A stretch of DNA of 47,411 bases. Source: Betaproteobacteria bacterium (GTDB taxonomy: Bacteria > Pseudomonadota > Gammaproteobacteria > Burkholderiales > CAIKXV01). How positions within the stretch are numbered: the first letter of the stretch is position 1; the number at the start of each line of letters is the position of its first letter. A model generated the notes under the pieces. The model was not told the origin of the DNA, made no database searches, and saw only the letters and a program-made list of their open reading frames with translations. The DNA is taken from NCBI GenBank assembly GCA_947457885.1, contig CANGXU010000007.1, positions 1-47,411 on the forward strand, in the 5' to 3' direction. Both the position numbers and the translations under genes were made by a program. Shown here in pieces: positions 8,506 to 17,325 of this stretch.

Positions 8506-10035
<1,530 letters not shown>

Positions 10036-10062
10036 CCGTGCGGCGCGTAACCTGCGTCGACC

Positions 10063-10105
10063 TTGATCGCCGTCAATATTCCGTAAGCAAAGGCGGCGGT
10101 ACAGT
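10063..10105 (+). promoter_or_regulatory. FNR/Anr-type promoter upstream of the first UspA gene
   Basis: TTGATCGCCGTCAA at 10063-10076 matches the FNR/Anr consensus TTGATNNNNATCAA at nine of ten fixed positions. A TACAGT at 10100-10105 would serve as -10. With a transcription start near 10111, the box is centred about 41.5 bases upstream, the usual place for activation at class II FNR promoters. Anaerobic control of UspA proteins by Anr is known in Pseudomonas. Binding here is inferred. Confidence 0.6.
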
Positions 10106-10177
10106 CATGCATCTGAACCGTGGCCGATGCCCGGTCGCAATGGTGCGGCCGGGATACGCCACACGAAGGAGGATGCG

Positions 10178-10579
10178 ATGTCGATCAAGGTGCTTCTGGC
10201 AGTCGATGGTTCCGAAACGTCCGACCGGGCCACCGACCGGTTGATCGCTCTGCAGCGGGGCGGAGCACCGTTCGAGGTGACGGTGATCCAGGTGCAGCCC
10301 TTCATGAGCATCGAGGCGCAGGCGATGCACCTGCAGTCCTACGGCGAAGCGTCGATGAAATCCGCTCGCGCCCGCCTCGATGCAGCGGGCATTCCCTACC
10401 AGACCCATATCGCGATGGGGCCTGCGGGCGTTAGAATCAGCGAGTTCGCCGAGGCCGGAGGCTTCGAACTGGTGGTCCTGGGCACCAAGGGGCTGGGCTG
10501 GGTGAACACCGTGCTCATGGGTTCGGTCGCGAAGGCCGTGATCGAATTGTGCAGCGTACCCGTCGTGCTGGTTCGCTGA
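10178..10579 (+). CDS. Universal stress protein, UspA family (ATP-binding type)
   Basis: A 133-residue single-domain Usp protein. ATG 10178 is chosen because AAGGAGG ends six bases before it. It opens with the beta strand IKVLLAVDGSETSDRA, whose Asp contacts the nucleotide. The C-terminal GTKGLG...GS stretch fits the ATP-binding signature G-2x-G-9x-G-S exactly, so it should bind ATP as a dimer rather than being the non-binding E. coli UspA type. An FNR/Anr-like promoter lies upstream. A second Usp gene follows 106 bases later, so the pair is probably a stress or low-oxygen response module. Confidence 0.92.
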   Translation: MSIKVLLAVDGSETSDRATDRLIALQRGGAPFEVTVIQVQPFMSIEAQAMHLQSYGEASMKSARARLDAAGIPYQTHIAMGPAGVRISEFAEAGGFELVVLGTKGLGWVNTVLMGSVAKAVIELCSVPVVLVR

Positions 10580-10618
10580 CCGGCGCCGGCAGATCCGGCC
10601 GGTGGCGGACTCTCGTAT

Positions 10619-10634
10619 CGGCAGGTGCCTGCCG
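10619..10634. terminator. Short GC hairpin between the two UspA genes
   Basis: Arms CGGCAGG (10619-10625) and CCTGCCG (10628-10634) form a tight stem. No T run follows, so it could be an attenuator or processing site rather than a true terminator. Confidence 0.3.
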
Positions 10635-10685
10635 GTCCGCAGTATTCTGGTACCGCCGGGCCTCGTCCGGCAACAGGAGAGAGAA

Positions 10686-11114
10686 ATGAACAAGGTGCTG
10701 TTGGCTGTCGACGGATCCGAGTGCTCGGACCGCGCCGTAAGCTGGGTGATCGGTGTCGTCCAGGCAATGAACAAACCGGCCGAGGTACATGTCGTCACCG
10801 TCCAGCCGGCGATTCGTGACGGGTTGATCCGCAGCTTCGTCTCCAGTGATTCCATCGAGACCTACCAGCGCGAGGAGGGCGACAAGGGGCTCGCTTCCGC
10901 ACGCAAGCTCCTCGAGGCGGCGGGTATTGCTTATTCGCCGCACATCCTGCTGGGTCCGATCGGACCTGCCATCGGCGATTTCGCAGCGCAGAATGGCTGC
11001 GACGGCATCGTGATGGGTACCCGCGGCCTCGGCGGTGTCAGCGGGCTCGTGCTCGGCTCGGTCGCCACTCAGGTGCTCCAGGTCGCCACCGTTCCGGTGA
11101 CGCTGATCAAGTAA
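10686..11114 (+). CDS. Universal stress protein, UspA family (second copy)
   Basis: A 142-residue Usp protein. ATG 10686 follows an AGGAGAG ribosome site at 10674-10680. It begins MNKVLLAVDGSECSDRA and ends with GTRGLGGVSGLVLGS, again a complete G-2x-G-9x-G-S nucleotide-binding signature. It resembles its upstream neighbour but is clearly diverged (different loop around residues 45-75), so this is an old duplication rather than a recent copy. The 106-base gap carries a hairpin and a weak TATTCT element at 10642, so it may have its own promoter. Confidence 0.92.
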   Translation: MNKVLLAVDGSECSDRAVSWVIGVVQAMNKPAEVHVVTVQPAIRDGLIRSFVSSDSIETYQREEGDKGLASARKLLEAAGIAYSPHILLGPIGPAIGDFAAQNGCDGIVMGTRGLGGVSGLVLGSVATQVLQVATVPVTLIK

Positions 11115-11135
11115 CGATCGCTCCGTACCGAGCCG

Positions 11136-11876
11136 ATGGCTGCCCGAAAGCCCCGCGTCGACCCTCTCACCGAGAGTGAGCTCGACGAACTCGACCGCTT
11201 CCTGCTGTCCAGCGCCACGCCGGAAGATTCGATGGACCTCGAGGAACTCGACGGGTTCATCGCCGGGCTGGTCTGCAGCCCGGTCGCGGCGGGGGCAAGC
11301 GAGTGGCTTTCGCTCATCTGGGGCGATACCGAGGACGGGCGGCGGCCGGTACGCTTCGGCTCCGCCGCGCAGTGCCGGCGCATTCTCGAACTGCTCGACC
11401 GGCACTGGGCGACCATCGCCTGGACGCTGCATTCGGGCATGCCGACGATGCCCATTCTGTTCGAGTACAAGCCTGGCGCCGCGTCCGCCCCCGGCGAGCG
11501 TGCGCAGGAACTCGTCCCAGGCAGCACCTGGGCAATCGGTTTCATGCGTGCCGTCGGGTTGCACGCCGACGACTGGCAGGAAGCCTTCGACGATGACGAC
11601 GCATCCGAGTCGCTGACGCCGATCGTCACTCTCGCGCATGCCGACGACCGAGAGATCGTCGAACAGCCGCTGTCGCCGCAGCAGGTCGAGGCACTGATCG
11701 AGCAACTGCCCGACAGCACGCTCGAACTGCACCAGTTCTGGCACCAGCGCGGCACGAGTCCAGATGACCGTGCGGCGGTGCGCAAGCCACCACGACTGAA
11801 GCCTGCGGACCCCTGTCCATGCTGCAGCGGACGGCGGTTCTCGCAGTGTTGCGGCGCCAGCGCTTCCCTCAACTAG
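11136..11876 (+). CDS. UPF0149/YecA-family protein with C-terminal SEC-C zinc motif
   Basis: A 246-residue protein. Residues about 10-200 match the YecA/YgfB (UPF0149) fold: LDELDRFLLSS, MDLEELDGFIAGLVCSP, the ILELLDRHWATIA helix, and the characteristic WAIGFMRAVGLHADDWQ. The C terminus carries a SEC-C zinc-binding motif, PCPCCSGRRFSQCCG, with Cys in place of the usual Gly in CPCGSG. Such proteins occur near stress and protein-quality genes, and the SEC-C motif binds zinc and can contact ribosomes or SecB in other proteins. The role here is unknown. It starts 21 bases after the second UspA gene. Confidence 0.85.
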   Translation: MAARKPRVDPLTESELDELDRFLLSSATPEDSMDLEELDGFIAGLVCSPVAAGASEWLSLIWGDTEDGRRPVRFGSAAQCRRILELLDRHWATIAWTLHSGMPTMPILFEYKPGAASAPGERAQELVPGSTWAIGFMRAVGLHADDWQEAFDDDDASESLTPIVTLAHADDREIVEQPLSPQQVEALIEQLPDSTLELHQFWHQRGTSPDDRAAVRKPPRLKPADPCPCCSGRRFSQCCGASASLN

Positions 11877-11896
11877 CCTGGCGGGCGCCATGTGCT

Positions 11897-11926
11897 TTTC
11901 CGGCCGTTTCCGGCCGTTCCCGGCCG
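11897..11926. repeat. Three tandem 10-base copies of tttccggccg
   Basis: Units lie at 11897-11906 and 11907-11916 (identical), with a third copy differing by one base at 11917-11926. They fill the short gap between the SEC-C gene and the permease gene. The self-complementary cggccg cores could form small hairpins. Confidence 0.65.
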
Positions 11927-11966
11927 GTGCCCGCTGCCAGCGCAATCGCCCTGATCGAGTGACCCA

Positions 11967-13268
11967 GTGACCCAGCCCCTGACCCTGACCCTGCTTGGCA
12001 TTCCGGTCGAGTTCCTCCTGTTCGCCTGCACGCTGCTCGGGGTCGCGCTGTTCCATGCCCACACGTTGAAGGTGGCCTTGACCGGGCTTGCGGTAATAAC
12101 CAGCTACAAACTCGCCTACGCGGGTTTTCATCATGGTACGGGACTGGACGGGCTGGTATCCCACCTCGGGCATGAATGGGTGCTCCTCGCGAACCTGCTG
12201 ATGTTGCTGGTCGGCTTTGCGGTGCTCGCGCGCTTCTTCGACGCCAGCAGGGTCCCGGACATGCTGCCGCGGTTCCTGCCGGACGACTGGAAGGGCGCAT
12301 TCGTGCTGCTCGTGCTGATCTTCGTGCTGTCCAGTTTCCTCGACAACATCGCAGCCGCGATCATTGGCGGAACCGTCGCGGCCAGCGTATTCAAGGGGCG
12401 GGTGCACATCGGCTATCTCGCCGCGATCGTCGCTGCGTCGAATGCCGGCGGGTCGGGTAGCGTGGTAGGCGACACCACGACTACCATGATGTGGATCGGC
12501 GGGGTGGCTCCGCTTGATGTCGTGCATGCCTATGTCGCGGCGGTCGTCGCACTGGTGGTGTGCGGCATCCCGGCCGCGCTGCAGCAGCATCGTCATCAGC
12601 CGATCACCGCCGACGTCGAGCCGGGCGTGCGCATCGACTGGGTGCGGGTTGGCATCGTTGCCTTCATCCTGGCATCGGCCATCGCCACCAATGTCTACGT
12701 GAACCTGCGGCATGCGGCGCTCGCCGACAGCTTCCCGTTCATCGGCGTCGCGGTGTTCTGCGCCATCCTGCTCGGATCGCTGCTGCGCCGGCCCGACTGG
12801 GCGGTGGTGCCCGAGGCCGCGAAGGGTGCGCTGTTCCTGCTGTCGCTGGTGCTCTGTGCGTCGATGATGCCCGTCGAGCACCTGCCGGTAGCGAGCTGGC
12901 AGACCGCGCTCGGCCTGGGGTTCGTGTCCTCGGTGTTCGACAACATTCCGCTGACCAAGCTCGCGCTCGAACAGGGTGGCTACGATTGGGGTTTCCTTGC
13001 GTTCGCGGTCGGCTACGGCGGCTCGATGCTCTGGTTCGGGTCGTCGGCCGGCATCGCGCTGTCCAACCAGTTTCCGCAGGCACGGTCGGTCGTGGCGTGG
13101 CTGCGGCACGGCTGGCATGTGGCGCTGGGCTATGTCGTCGGGTTCGCCGTGATGCTGCTGGTGCTCGGCTGGCATCCGCACGAACCGCAGCGGCGCGGCG
13201 ATACGGCCGCGCCAGTGGCCGTGGCGGCGTCGTCGATCGAGGTCACGCGGATACCGGCTGGCGCCTGA
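11967..13268 (+). CDS. ArsB/NhaD ion-transporter superfamily permease
   Basis: A 433-residue polytopic membrane protein with about eleven hydrophobic segments. Two inverted-repeat-like halves carry the discontinuous-helix motifs of the ion transporter superfamily: SSFLDNIAAAIIGG near residue 115 with SNAGGSGSVVGDTTTTMMW shortly after, and SSVFDNIPLTKLAL near residue 320 followed by YGGSMLWFGSSAGIALSN. These match the citrate transporter/NhaD/ArsB group, which moves anions or exchanges Na+ for H+. The Thr-rich loop GDTTTTMMW resembles NhaD-type antiporters more than ArsB. The start is GTG 11967, inside a short gtgacccag duplication, without a strong ribosome site. The ion carried is not assigned. 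Confidence 0.85.
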   Translation: MTQPLTLTLLGIPVEFLLFACTLLGVALFHAHTLKVALTGLAVITSYKLAYAGFHHGTGLDGLVSHLGHEWVLLANLLMLLVGFAVLARFFDASRVPDMLPRFLPDDWKGAFVLLVLIFVLSSFLDNIAAAIIGGTVAASVFKGRVHIGYLAAIVAASNAGGSGSVVGDTTTTMMWIGGVAPLDVVHAYVAAVVALVVCGIPAALQQHRHQPITADVEPGVRIDWVRVGIVAFILASAIATNVYVNLRHAALADSFPFIGVAVFCAILLGSLLRRPDWAVVPEAAKGALFLLSLVLCASMMPVEHLPVASWQTALGLGFVSSVFDNIPLTKLALEQGGYDWGFLAFAVGYGGSMLWFGSSAGIALSNQFPQARSVVAWLRHGWHVALGYVVGFAVMLLVLGWHPHEPQRRGDTAAPVAVAASSIEVTRIPAGA

Positions 13269-13283
13269 GCGGCACCCCGGCCT

Positions 13284-15005
13284 TCAGCGCAGCAGCGACA
13301 GCGCGAGCTGCGGAGCTGCGTTCGCCTGCGCGAGCATCGACACCGCAGCCTGCTGCAGGATCTGCGCACGGACCTGTTTCGCGGTTTCCTCTGCGAAGTC
13401 GGCGTCCATGATGCGCGATCGGCTCGCCGCGATGTTCACCGCCCCCGACTTCAGGTTGGCGATCACGCTGTCCATCCGCGACAACTGCGCGCCGATCTGG
13501 CCGCGCTGGCTGTTGAGGAAAGCGAGCGCTTCATCGATGTGCACGATCGCCCGCCGCGCATCCTTCGCCAGGTCGACCTCGCCCAGGCCGAGTGCCTGCA
13601 CATTGACGGCACCGATCCGCGCGTCGATGGTCTGGCCGCCTTCCTGCAGCGAAGACTGGGTGCCGACATGGAACGACAGGTCGCGTGTCGAGGTGCCGGT
13701 CGGGTTCGATTCGTCGTACTTGAGCCGGAACCCCTTCAGCGTGCTGTCGCCGTAGGACGTGCCGCTGATGTTGTCGATGATGCTCGCCGCAGTGAACACT
13801 TTGCCGCTGTCCGCATCCAGCCCGCCGATCGCGCCGGTATCGGCGTTGGTGAGGTTGACGTGGCTGTTGAAGAAGGCCGCGCCGTTGCTGGCGAATGCGG
13901 TCTCGAAGGCGGCACGCGTCGTCGGGCCGCCCGAGGCCGCGAAGAACTGGCTGAACGCAGCATCCATGGTCGCCCCCGGTCGCGCCAGGAACTGCATGAA
14001 GTCCTTGAGGCCCCCGCTCGCGCCGGCATCCTTCAGTGCCTGGTGCAGGTAACGCGTCGCGAGATAGCCGGTCGAATAGCTCGCGGAGTTGCCTCCCCAG
14101 CTGGTGATCGGTGCCGCGGCGAGCAGCGCGCCGATGCCACCGGCGGCCTGAACGTCGGCGGCCAGCCGCTCGTCCGCACCGTGGATGAGCTCCGCCGCGC
14201 CCTCGGTGAACCAGGTCGGGAGCGCCTGGAAATCGTCCATCGACCGGTACATCACTGCATGCACCATCTCGTGCGCGATGATCCGGTCGTTGTAGAACGG
14301 CGCGTTGCCGCCATCGGGCAGGTTGGGGGGTGTGAAGTCGGCCATGTCCACCTGCAGCTTCAGGCTGCTGCCCTTCACGCCCGGGCCGGGTGGCGCGAAC
14401 GAACCGACCACCCGGGCGGCTGTGCCATTCGCGCCGTCGGTGAAGGTGGTCAGCTGAATCTGCAGGTCGGCGCCGTCGCCCTGGATTCCGAAGAATCTGC
14501 TGATCCGGCTTTCCGCTTCCTCGAGCCAGCCGAGCTTCAGCCCGTCGAGTACGGCGCGTATGTTGGCATCGCCGCCGATACCTTGCGTATCCTGCGAGAA
14601 AACCTGGCTGCCATTGAAGGTGGTGGCGCGTCCGACGCGATCGATCTCCGCCATCAGCTGCGACACTTCGGCCTGCAGCGCGGCCCGGTCGCTGGTGTTG
14701 TTCGTGCCGTTCGCAGCCTGCACGGCGAGTTCCCTCGCGCGCTGCAGCGCGTCGACCACCGTGCTTATCGCCCCCTCCGCGGTCTGCAGCAGCGACACGC
14801 TGTCGTTCGCATTGCGTTCGGCGCGGTTCATCCCGCGCAGCTGCGCGGTCATGCGTGACCCCACCGCCAGCCCCGCCGCGTCATCGGCTGCGGCATTGAT
14901 CCGCAATCCGGAGGACAGGCGCGACAGTGAGCGCGACAGGTCGTTCGACGTACGGTCGAGCGATCGCTGGGCGTTCAGGGCGGCGGAGTTGGTGTAGATC
15001 TGCAT
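13284..15005 (-). CDS. Proteolytic flagellin (flagellinolysin type): flagellin with internal HExxH metallopeptidase domain
   Basis: A 573-residue flagellin. Residues 1-140 are the conserved D0/D1 N-terminal region (TNSAALNAQRSLDRT, LSRLSSGLRINAAADDAAGLAV, NANDSVSLLQTAEGA) and about 465-573 the matching C-terminal region, ending in LAQANAAPQLALSLLR. In place of the usual variable D2/D3 domain, residues about 145-400 form a gluzincin protease domain: His245-Glu246-x-x-His249, followed 19 residues later by Glu268 in TWFTEGAAE as the probable third zinc ligand. This is the arrangement reported for flagellinolysins, in which the filament surface displays a collagenase-related M9-like protease. No signal peptide is expected, since export is through the flagellar type III system. 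No other flagellar gene and no clear sigma-28 promoter is visible, so regulation and chaperone are elsewhere. Confidence 0.93.
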   Translation of the reverse strand: MQIYTNSAALNAQRSLDRTSNDLSRSLSRLSSGLRINAAADDAAGLAVGSRMTAQLRGMNRAERNANDSVSLLQTAEGAISTVVDALQRARELAVQAANGTNNTSDRAALQAEVSQLMAEIDRVGRATTFNGSQVFSQDTQGIGGDANIRAVLDGLKLGWLEEAESRISRFFGIQGDGADLQIQLTTFTDGANGTAARVVGSFAPPGPGVKGSSLKLQVDMADFTPPNLPDGGNAPFYNDRIIAHEMVHAVMYRSMDDFQALPTWFTEGAAELIHGADERLAADVQAAGGIGALLAAAPITSWGGNSASYSTGYLATRYLHQALKDAGASGGLKDFMQFLARPGATMDAAFSQFFAASGGPTTRAAFETAFASNGAAFFNSHVNLTNADTGAIGGLDADSGKVFTAASIIDNISGTSYGDSTLKGFRLKYDESNPTGTSTRDLSFHVGTQSSLQEGGQTIDARIGAVNVQALGLGEVDLAKDARRAIVHIDEALAFLNSQRGQIGAQLSRMDSVIANLKSGAVNIAASRSRIMDADFAEETAKQVRAQILQQAAVSMLAQANAAPQLALSLLR

Positions 15006-15218
15006 GGTGCGTGCGGACGCGGACTCCGTCAGGGAGGGACGAGGATCGGCGTCCAGTTAACGACACGGACTCTGGAATATTGAGCGGGCAGGACGGGCTG
15101 CCTCGTATCGTCTCGCCCGGGAGCGGGGGGCGTCCCAGGGCCGCAGGCTGCCCGTGCCTGCAACACCGGCGTCCCGCTACGATATAGTTCCGGCGGCCGC
15201 AACAGGGGGGATGGCGTG

Positions 15219-16196
15219 ATGGCGCACAAGGTGGTGGTGACGCGCGAGGTGTTCGACGATGTGCTGGAACGGCTTCGCGCCGGAGCGACGGTGGTGGACA
15301 ACCCGTCCGACAGACCGCTGGCCCCGGAAGAACTGGCCGCGCTTGCGGCGGACGCCGATGCGCTCGTCTGTGCGCTGACCGACCGCATCGACGAAGCACT
15401 GCTCGCCCGTTGTCCGAAGCTGAAGGTCGTGGCCAACATCGCAGTCGGCTACAACAACATCGACCTTGCTGCCTGTACTGCGCGTGGGGTGATGGCCACC
15501 AATACCCCGGGGGTGCTCGACGAGACCACCGCCGATTTCGCATGGGCGCTGATGCTCGGTGCGGCACGCCGTGTCACCGAGGCCGAGCGGTACCTGCGCG
15601 AAGGCCAGTGGACAGGCTGGCAGCTGAAGCAGTTGCTCGGCGTGGATGTGCACCATGCGACGCTCGGCATCATCGGCATGGGCCGCATCGGGCAGGCGAT
15701 CGCACGGCGTGCGCAAGGCTTCTCGATGCAGGTCCTCTACTGCAACCGCAGCCGCCTCGACGCGGCGACCGAGCGCAGCCTGAACGCCCGGTGGGTGGCC
15801 CGCGAAGAACTGCTGGCTGCAGCGGACTTCGTCGTGCTGATGGTGCCGTACTCGCCGGCGACCCACCACCTGATCGGTGCGGCCGAGCTCGCGCGAATGA
15901 AGCCGACGGCGGTCCTGGTCAATACCGCCCGCGGCGGGGTGGTCGATGACCGCGCGCTGGTCGAGGCATTGCAGCGGCGGACGATCGCCGCGGCCGGCAT
16001 CGACGTGTTCGAAGGCGAACCGGCCTTCGACCGTGACTTCCTCGCGCTCGACAACGTGGTACTCGCACCGCACATCGCCAGTTCGTCCGCTGCCACGCGT
16101 CGCGGGATGGCGATGCTGGCTGCCCGCAACGCGCTGGCCGTGCTCTCGGGAGAGCGCCCGCCGAACCTGCTCAACCCCGAAGCCTGGAAATCCTGA
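15219..16196 (+). CDS. D-2-hydroxyacid dehydrogenase (glyoxylate/hydroxypyruvate reductase-like)
   Basis: A 325-residue NAD(P)H-dependent 2-hydroxyacid dehydrogenase that interconverts 2-oxo and D-2-hydroxy acids. ATG 15219 is preferred over the overlapping GTG 15216 because AGGGGGG at 15204-15210 is well spaced. The substrate domain has VANIAVGYNNIDL. The Rossmann core is GIIGMGRIGQAIARRAQGF. The catalytic Arg is in VNTARGGVVDD, the Glu in IDVFEGEP, and the His in LAPHIASSS. The closest functional group is GhrB/glyoxylate reductase or gluconate 2-dehydrogenase. It starts 213 bases from the divergent flagellin gene and is followed after 21 bases by the Kelch protein gene, so the latter two are probably one operon. 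Confidence 0.92.
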   Translation: MAHKVVVTREVFDDVLERLRAGATVVDNPSDRPLAPEELAALAADADALVCALTDRIDEALLARCPKLKVVANIAVGYNNIDLAACTARGVMATNTPGVLDETTADFAWALMLGAARRVTEAERYLREGQWTGWQLKQLLGVDVHHATLGIIGMGRIGQAIARRAQGFSMQVLYCNRSRLDAATERSLNARWVAREELLAAADFVVLMVPYSPATHHLIGAAELARMKPTAVLVNTARGGVVDDRALVEALQRRTIAAAGIDVFEGEPAFDRDFLALDNVVLAPHIASSSAATRRGMAMLAARNALAVLSGERPPNLLNPEAWKS

Positions 16197-16217
16197 CGTG
16201 CCCACCTGGAGCCCACG

Positions 16218-17318
16218 ATGAACACGACGCGCCGCAATTTCCTTGGCGTGCTGGCTGCCGGCGTCGCCGCCGTGGCACCGGCCCGCGCCCAGCATGCAGG
16301 CCACCACGGCGGTGCCGGGATGGATCCGATCCCGCATCACGACAGCCCGTACTCGCACCTGTTCGACCCGAAGATCCGCGACCTGCCTGCGGCGGCGGCC
16401 GAGGTGCGGTTCAGCACCAGTTCTGCACCGGCCTCCGCGCGGCAGGGCCGCTGGATCGCGCGGGCCAGCCTGCCGATCCCGCGCAGCGAGATGGCGTGGG
16501 CAACGGTGTGCCGCGGCCGGATGCATATCGTCGGCGGGTACGGACTGCAGCGCGTCGACCGCAACTACCATCATGTGTACGACCCGAAGGCCGACCGCTG
16601 GGAGCAGGCAGCCGCGATTCCGTTCGGCGCGAACCACATCGGCGTGGCGACCATGGACGACCGCTACATCTTCGCGATCGGCGGATTCATCGAGCAGAAC
16701 CGCGCACCGCACTCGCAGTGCCATGTCTGGGATGCCAATACCAACGAATGGCGGACGATCCGTCCGCTGAGCCGTCCCCGGGGCGCGATCGCTGTCGAAG
16801 TCCATGGCGGGCGCGTACATGCGATCGGTGGTCGCGATTCGCGCTCGGTCGACTGGCACGATGTCTACGACCCCAAGGCCGATCGCTGGGACGGTGCATC
16901 GCCACTGCCTGCCCAGCGCGACCATATCGGACATATCGTGCACGAGGGCCGCATCCACTGCATCGGCGGCCGGATGGACAACTTCCACTTCAATACGGGC
17001 CTGCACCATGTGTACGACCCGAAGGTCGACCGCTGGAGTGAACGCGCGCCGCTTCCTACGCCGCGCAGCGGCCACGGTGTCGGGCTGATCGGCGGTCGCC
17101 TGCATGTGGTCGGTGGCGAGGGTACGCGGCGGGTGTTCGGTCAGAACGAGAGCTACGACTTCCGTGGCGATCGCTGGGAGGCGCATGCGCCCATGCCGAC
17201 GCCCCGGCATGGCCTGGGTGCGGTAGCCATCGGCGATACGCTGTACGTGGCCGGTGGTGGTCCGATCGTCGGCGGATCGATCCAGTCGTCGATCCACGAG
17301 GCGTTCATCCTCGGTTAG
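16218..17318 (+). CDS. Exported Kelch-repeat beta-propeller protein with twin-arginine signal
   Basis: A 366-residue protein. The N terminus TTRRNFLGVLAAG is a twin-arginine (Tat) signal with cleavage probably after PARA near residue 24, so it should be exported folded to the periplasm. The mature start is His-rich (HAGHH, PIPHHD). Residues about 80-360 contain at least five Kelch-like blades, each with a GR-hydrophobic-IGG core and a YDPKADRW-type strand (at about 118, 209 and 267), forming a six-bladed propeller with family resemblance to galactose-oxidase-like folds. No Tyr-Cys cofactor motif is evident. Tat export and the His-rich start suggest a metal-bound form, which is inference. It lies directly downstream of the D-2-hydroxyacid dehydrogenase. 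Confidence 0.87.
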   Translation: MNTTRRNFLGVLAAGVAAVAPARAQHAGHHGGAGMDPIPHHDSPYSHLFDPKIRDLPAAAAEVRFSTSSAPASARQGRWIARASLPIPRSEMAWATVCRGRMHIVGGYGLQRVDRNYHHVYDPKADRWEQAAAIPFGANHIGVATMDDRYIFAIGGFIEQNRAPHSQCHVWDANTNEWRTIRPLSRPRGAIAVEVHGGRVHAIGGRDSRSVDWHDVYDPKADRWDGASPLPAQRDHIGHIVHEGRIHCIGGRMDNFHFNTGLHHVYDPKVDRWSERAPLPTPRSGHGVGLIGGRLHVVGGEGTRRVFGQNESYDFRGDRWEAHAPMPTPRHGLGAVAIGDTLYVAGGGPIVGGSIQSSIHEAFILG

Positions 17319-17325
17319 TCTTCGC

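Noticed and set aside
10515..13181. An 888-codon open frame on the minus strand
   Set aside because: It runs antisense to the UspA, SEC-C and permease genes, with composition typical of a shadow frame (His/Arg/Gln-rich).
15006..15060. Possible sigma-28 promoter for the flagellin (GCCGATCC on the minus strand)
   Set aside because: The -10 matches six of eight bases, but no TAAA-like -35 occurs at the required 15 bases (TCCG is there), so support is too weak.
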